NCBI GenBank assembly: GCA_964515555.1
Contig: CAZEVY010000084.1
Span: forward strand, 1 to 23,278
Direction: 5' to 3'
Origin: CAZEVY01 sp964515555
Lineage (GTDB): Bacteria > Acidobacteriota > Terriglobia > Bryobacterales > Bryobacteraceae
Length of the DNA: 23,278 nucleotides
Shown here: positions 21,266 to 23,278 of the stretch, piece by piece
Layout: each line of letters begins with the position of its first letter
How positions within the stretch are numbered: the stretch's first letter is position 1
The notes under the pieces: generated by a model
Told to the model about the DNA's origin: nothing
Database searches by the model: none
Seen by the model: the letters and a program-made list of their open reading frames with translations, nothing else
Program-made: the position numbers and the translations under genes

Positions 21266-22018
21266 TTATCGCCGCTTCCTGCCGATGAGCACGAGCGACT
21301 GGCCGACGGGAAACGAGCCACCGGCCCCCAGCCACGCCGACTCCATCGCGAGCGGAGCGTACAAGAGGCGATCCAGCCACCCGGCGACGGGCTGCACGCC
21401 GCTCGCCGGCGGCCGTCCGAGCAGCGGCTCCCACACCCGGAACTTCGCCAGCGCCACCGGCAGCAATAGGGCGTTGGCATAGGTGCAGCGCTCGACGCCG
21501 ACGCCCTCGGCGGCGAACGTCTCCACCAGCCGCCGCCTGGTGAAGCGCTGCCGCTCGGCGGCGAACTCGGAATGCCGGCTGCGCAGAATATCGAGCGCCG
21601 AGACGCGAACGGCGATCAGAGCCGCCGGGCGCGCGACCCGCACCATCTCGCGCACGGCCTCGCGCTCGGCGCCGCGTGGAAAATGGACGATCACGTCCAT
21701 GGAAAGCACGGCGTCGAAGCTGGCGTCGGCGAAAGGGAGCCGCGCGACGTCGGCCTGCACCATGCGTGTCGCGCCCAGGCGGCGCCCATGCTCCAGTCCC
21801 TCGCGGCCGAGGTCGAGAGGGAACATCCGCCATCCGTAACGGCGCTGGAGCCCGATCGCGAGGTGGCCGGTGCCGCACCCGGCCTCGAGTACGTCGCGGA
21901 TGCGCCCGGCTCGCGCCACCGGATCGAGCAGGCGGAACAGGATCCGCCGCATCCCCCGGTACCACCAGAAACTCTCCTCGGCCTTCGCGATGTTCGCGAA
22001 CTCGGCCGGGTTCATCAT
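21266..22018 (-). CDS. Class I SAM-dependent methyltransferase (glycan or lipid context)
   Basis: A 250-residue protein starting at ATG 22018 (a second ATG follows directly). SAM motif I is VLEAGCGTGHLAIGL (43-57), then a loop with RMFPLDLGREGL, ADVARLPFADASFDAVLSMDVIVHF carries the motif II-IV strands, and a helical C-terminal half with LLLPVALAKFRVWEPLL, a possible amphipathic membrane-facing segment. The start sits in the stop of the upstream epimerase gene (ATGA), so the two are coupled and may act on the same nucleotide sugar or glycan. Substrate unknown. Confidence 0.85.
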   Translation of the reverse strand: MMNPAEFANIAKAEESFWWYRGMRRILFRLLDPVARAGRIRDVLEAGCGTGHLAIGLQRRYGWRMFPLDLGREGLEHGRRLGATRMVQADVARLPFADASFDAVLSMDVIVHFPRGAEREAVREMVRVARPAALIAVRVSALDILRSRHSEFAAERQRFTRRRLVETFAAEGVGVERCTYANALLLPVALAKFRVWEPLLGRPPASGVQPVAGWLDRLLYAPLAMESAWLGAGGSFPVGQSLVLIGRKRR

Positions 22019-23073
22019 ACGGTGGCGAGCACCATTTTCCTTCGGACGGCGTCGCCGTGCCCGAGCTTGCAGGGAGGATCGGCCTGCGCGGCGTCGAAGT
22101 AGTGGCCGCCGTGCCGCACGTAATAGTCGAACGTGACGCGGATGCCTTCCTCGAAGGGCGTCGCCGCTTTCCAGCCGAGGTCGGCGGCGATTCGGCTGGA
22201 GTCGGTGTAATAGCTGCCGATGTCGATGGGCTTGCGGTCCTCCGGGAAGGGCGTGAGGCCGGGTTCGCCCACGCCTCCCTGCCGCGCGATGACGGCTGCG
22301 ATTTCGAGCAGCGTCAGGCCGGCGGGTCCACCGACGTTATAGGCGCGCGCGGACAGACGCGGCGCGCGACCGGCCAGGAGCAGCGCCTCTACGGCGTCGC
22401 CCACAAAGAGCGGGTCGCGCAACTGGCGTCCGTCGCCGAAGACTTCGAGGGGCCTGCCGCAGAGCGCCTTTCGCAGGAAGGTGCTGATGAAACCCTGGCA
22501 GGGGACGTCGAGCGCCAGGCGCGGGCCATAGACGTTGGTGAGGCGCAACACGACGGAATCGAGCTCGCCGCTGCGGCTGAGCATGAGGTGGTACATGGTG
22601 GCGGCGTACTTGTGGACGCCGTTGAAGTCGACCGGGTTCACGGGGTGCGATTCGTCCACGGGAAGATACTCCGGGACGCCGTAGATCTGCCGGGTCCCGG
22701 CGTAGACGATGCGCACGCCGGGTGCGTGGTCGCGGCACGCCATCAGGAATCGCATCTGGGAGAGCGTGTTGATGGCGAGGTCGCGCTCCGGAAATTGCAT
22801 GCTGTGGATATGGCTGATCTCGCCGGCCAGGTTGAAGATGACGTCGCTCGAGCGGATGTCGTCGAGGATGGCGTCCGTCTCGGAGATGTCGGCCGCGATG
22901 AGTTTGACGCGGTCGCGGATCGGCTCGATGTTAAAGAGGTTGCCGCCGCATCCGGACACGACGGGATCGACGATTGCAATGCGCGCTCCCTCGTTCGCGA
23001 GCCGGATCGCCAGGTTGCTTCCTATGAATCCCAATCCACCCGTGATCAGGACCCTCTTATCCCTGTAGGACAC
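22015..23073 (-). CDS. NAD-dependent nucleotide-sugar epimerase/dehydratase (extended SDR)
   Basis: A 352-residue extended short-chain dehydrogenase. I set the start at GTG 23073 because GGAGG lies five bases upstream; an in-frame ATG at 23133 lies before the ribosome site and is less likely. The NAD loop is TGGLGFIGSN (11-20), the mid-region reads AGTRQIYGVPEYLPVDESHPVNP with Thr127 and Tyr131. The usual YxxxK is replaced by N151-G-V-H-K155; a Tyr three to four residues away (VHKYAA, Tyr156) may not be equivalent. An Asn at this place occurs in a sub-group of these enzymes. The C-terminal substrate domain contains LRLTNVYGP and the DxxD/RD motif QLRDPLFVGD. Likely acts on a UDP-, GDP- or TDP-sugar for glycan synthesis. 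Coupled to the methyltransferase. Confidence 0.88.
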   Translation of the reverse strand: MSYRDKRVLITGGLGFIGSNLAIRLANEGARIAIVDPVVSGCGGNLFNIEPIRDRVKLIAADISETDAILDDIRSSDVIFNLAGEISHIHSMQFPERDLAINTLSQMRFLMACRDHAPGVRIVYAGTRQIYGVPEYLPVDESHPVNPVDFNGVHKYAATMYHLMLSRSGELDSVVLRLTNVYGPRLALDVPCQGFISTFLRKALCGRPLEVFGDGRQLRDPLFVGDAVEALLLAGRAPRLSARAYNVGGPAGLTLLEIAAVIARQGGVGEPGLTPFPEDRKPIDIGSYYTDSSRIAADLGWKAATPFEEGIRVTFDYYVRHGGHYFDAAQADPPCKLGHGDAVRRKMVLATV

Positions 23074-23078
23074 GTTTT

Positions 23079-23083
23079 CCTCC
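23079..23083 (-). promoter_or_regulatory. Ribosome site GGAGG for the epimerase GTG start
   Basis: GGAGG lies five bases before the GTG at 23073 and decides that start over the upstream in-frame ATG. Confidence 0.75.
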
Positions 23084-23164
23084 CCGCCTATACACTGAAC
23101 ATCGCGCACAATGCAGCGGGGCGCGCGCGTCAACTACCAGCATGGCGCGCGCCCGCGTGCGTTC

Positions 23165-23199
23165 AGACCACCCGCTTCTCAGATCACCCCAGATCACCC
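23165..23199. repeat. Three AGAYCACCC motifs upstream of the epimerase gene
   Basis: AGACCACCC at 23165-23173, AGATCACCC at 23181-23189 and 23191-23199; the last two are tandem with a 10-bp period, the first is offset by 16. The reverse strand reads GGGTGATCT. Placed between a candidate promoter and the gene, they could be operator sites. Confidence 0.5.
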
Positions 23200-23233
23200 G
23201 TCGGTTAAGGTCTATTAATGGATCAACCGGACT

Positions 23234-23263
23234 GTTATACAACAGGTTGGACTATGAGGGCAA
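23234..23263 (-). promoter_or_regulatory. Candidate promoter for the epimerase-methyltransferase operon
   Basis: On the minus strand TTGCCC (23258-23263) and TATAAC (23234-23239) are 18 bases apart, near-consensus for the housekeeping sigma. The predicted start near 23227 leaves a leader of about 150 bases before the GTG at 23073, in which the three AGAYCACCC motifs lie at about +28 to +62. Confidence 0.4.
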
Positions 23264-23278
23264 CCAGGCGGCTGTAGC

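Noticed and set aside
23218..23277. Short plus-strand reading frame MDQPDCYTT... at the right edge
   Set aside because: Ends after 19 codons with no ribosome site or known motif; the region is better read as a promoter for the minus strand.

Overview
The window is very GC-rich and densely coded and reads as a chromosomal segment of an Acidobacteriota bacterium, most likely of the Solibacteres/Bryobacterales type. The signs are a VWA-domain gene of the kind named for Acidobacteria, a PEP-CTERM exported protein next to a CAAX-protease-like gene of the PEP-CTERM-associated type, a Tat-exported Gfo/Idh/MocA oxidoreductase, carboxypeptidase-regulatory-like secreted proteins, and a CPVS-type redoxin beside a TlpA protein. 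The taxonomic call is inference from gene content. No rRNA, tRNA, CRISPR array, phage or insertion sequence was seen.

Layout. 1-1338 (minus): a translationally coupled envelope operon (carboxypeptidase-like domain protein, CPVS redoxin, TlpA thioredoxin cut by the window edge). 1391-1490: a widespread-looking palindromic repeat built on 10-bp units. 1512-2106 (minus): a LysW-like zinc-ribbon protein with a very acidic tail overlapping a small secreted protein. 2256-3068 (minus): an aldo/keto-reductase-like protein whose catalytic tetrad is missing. 3273-4449: a small helix-turn-helix-like gene convergent with a 2-hydroxyacid dehydrogenase. 4490-5947 (plus): an Nramp-related membrane transporter lacking the usual metal motifs. 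5996-7081 (minus): a VWA-domain gene interrupted by an in-frame TGA. 7203-7889 (minus): a PEP-CTERM protein, divergent from a Gfo/Idh/MocA oxidoreductase (8138-9286) across a highly structured spacer.

9417-16559 (plus) is the most interesting part: seven tightly packed genes (TPR protein, CAAX-protease-like membrane protein, HAD phosphatase, deoxyhypusine-synthase-fold protein, RfaE/HldE-like PfkB kinase, ROK kinase, GmhA-like SIS isomerase). The last six are joined by start/stop overlaps or a GTG start inside the previous gene, apart from the 24-bp gap before the CAAX gene. Isomerase plus two kinases plus phosphatase resembles the heptose part of ADP-heptose synthesis, but with a deoxyhypusine-synthase-fold protein inserted that lacks the catalytic lysine motif of true deoxyhypusine synthase. 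I regard this as a candidate undescribed sugar-modification pathway.

16608-17261 (minus): a methyltransferase with an export signal. 17334-21192 (plus): mtaB (tRNA methylthiotransferase) coupled to a membrane histidine kinase and an NtrC-type sigma-54 activator. 21266-23073 (minus): an extended-SDR sugar epimerase/dehydratase coupled to a methyltransferase, with a candidate promoter and repeated AGAYCACCC motifs upstream at the right edge. No gap between genes exceeds 300 bases; the largest are 7890-8137, 23074-23278 and 3069-3272, and their contents are listed.
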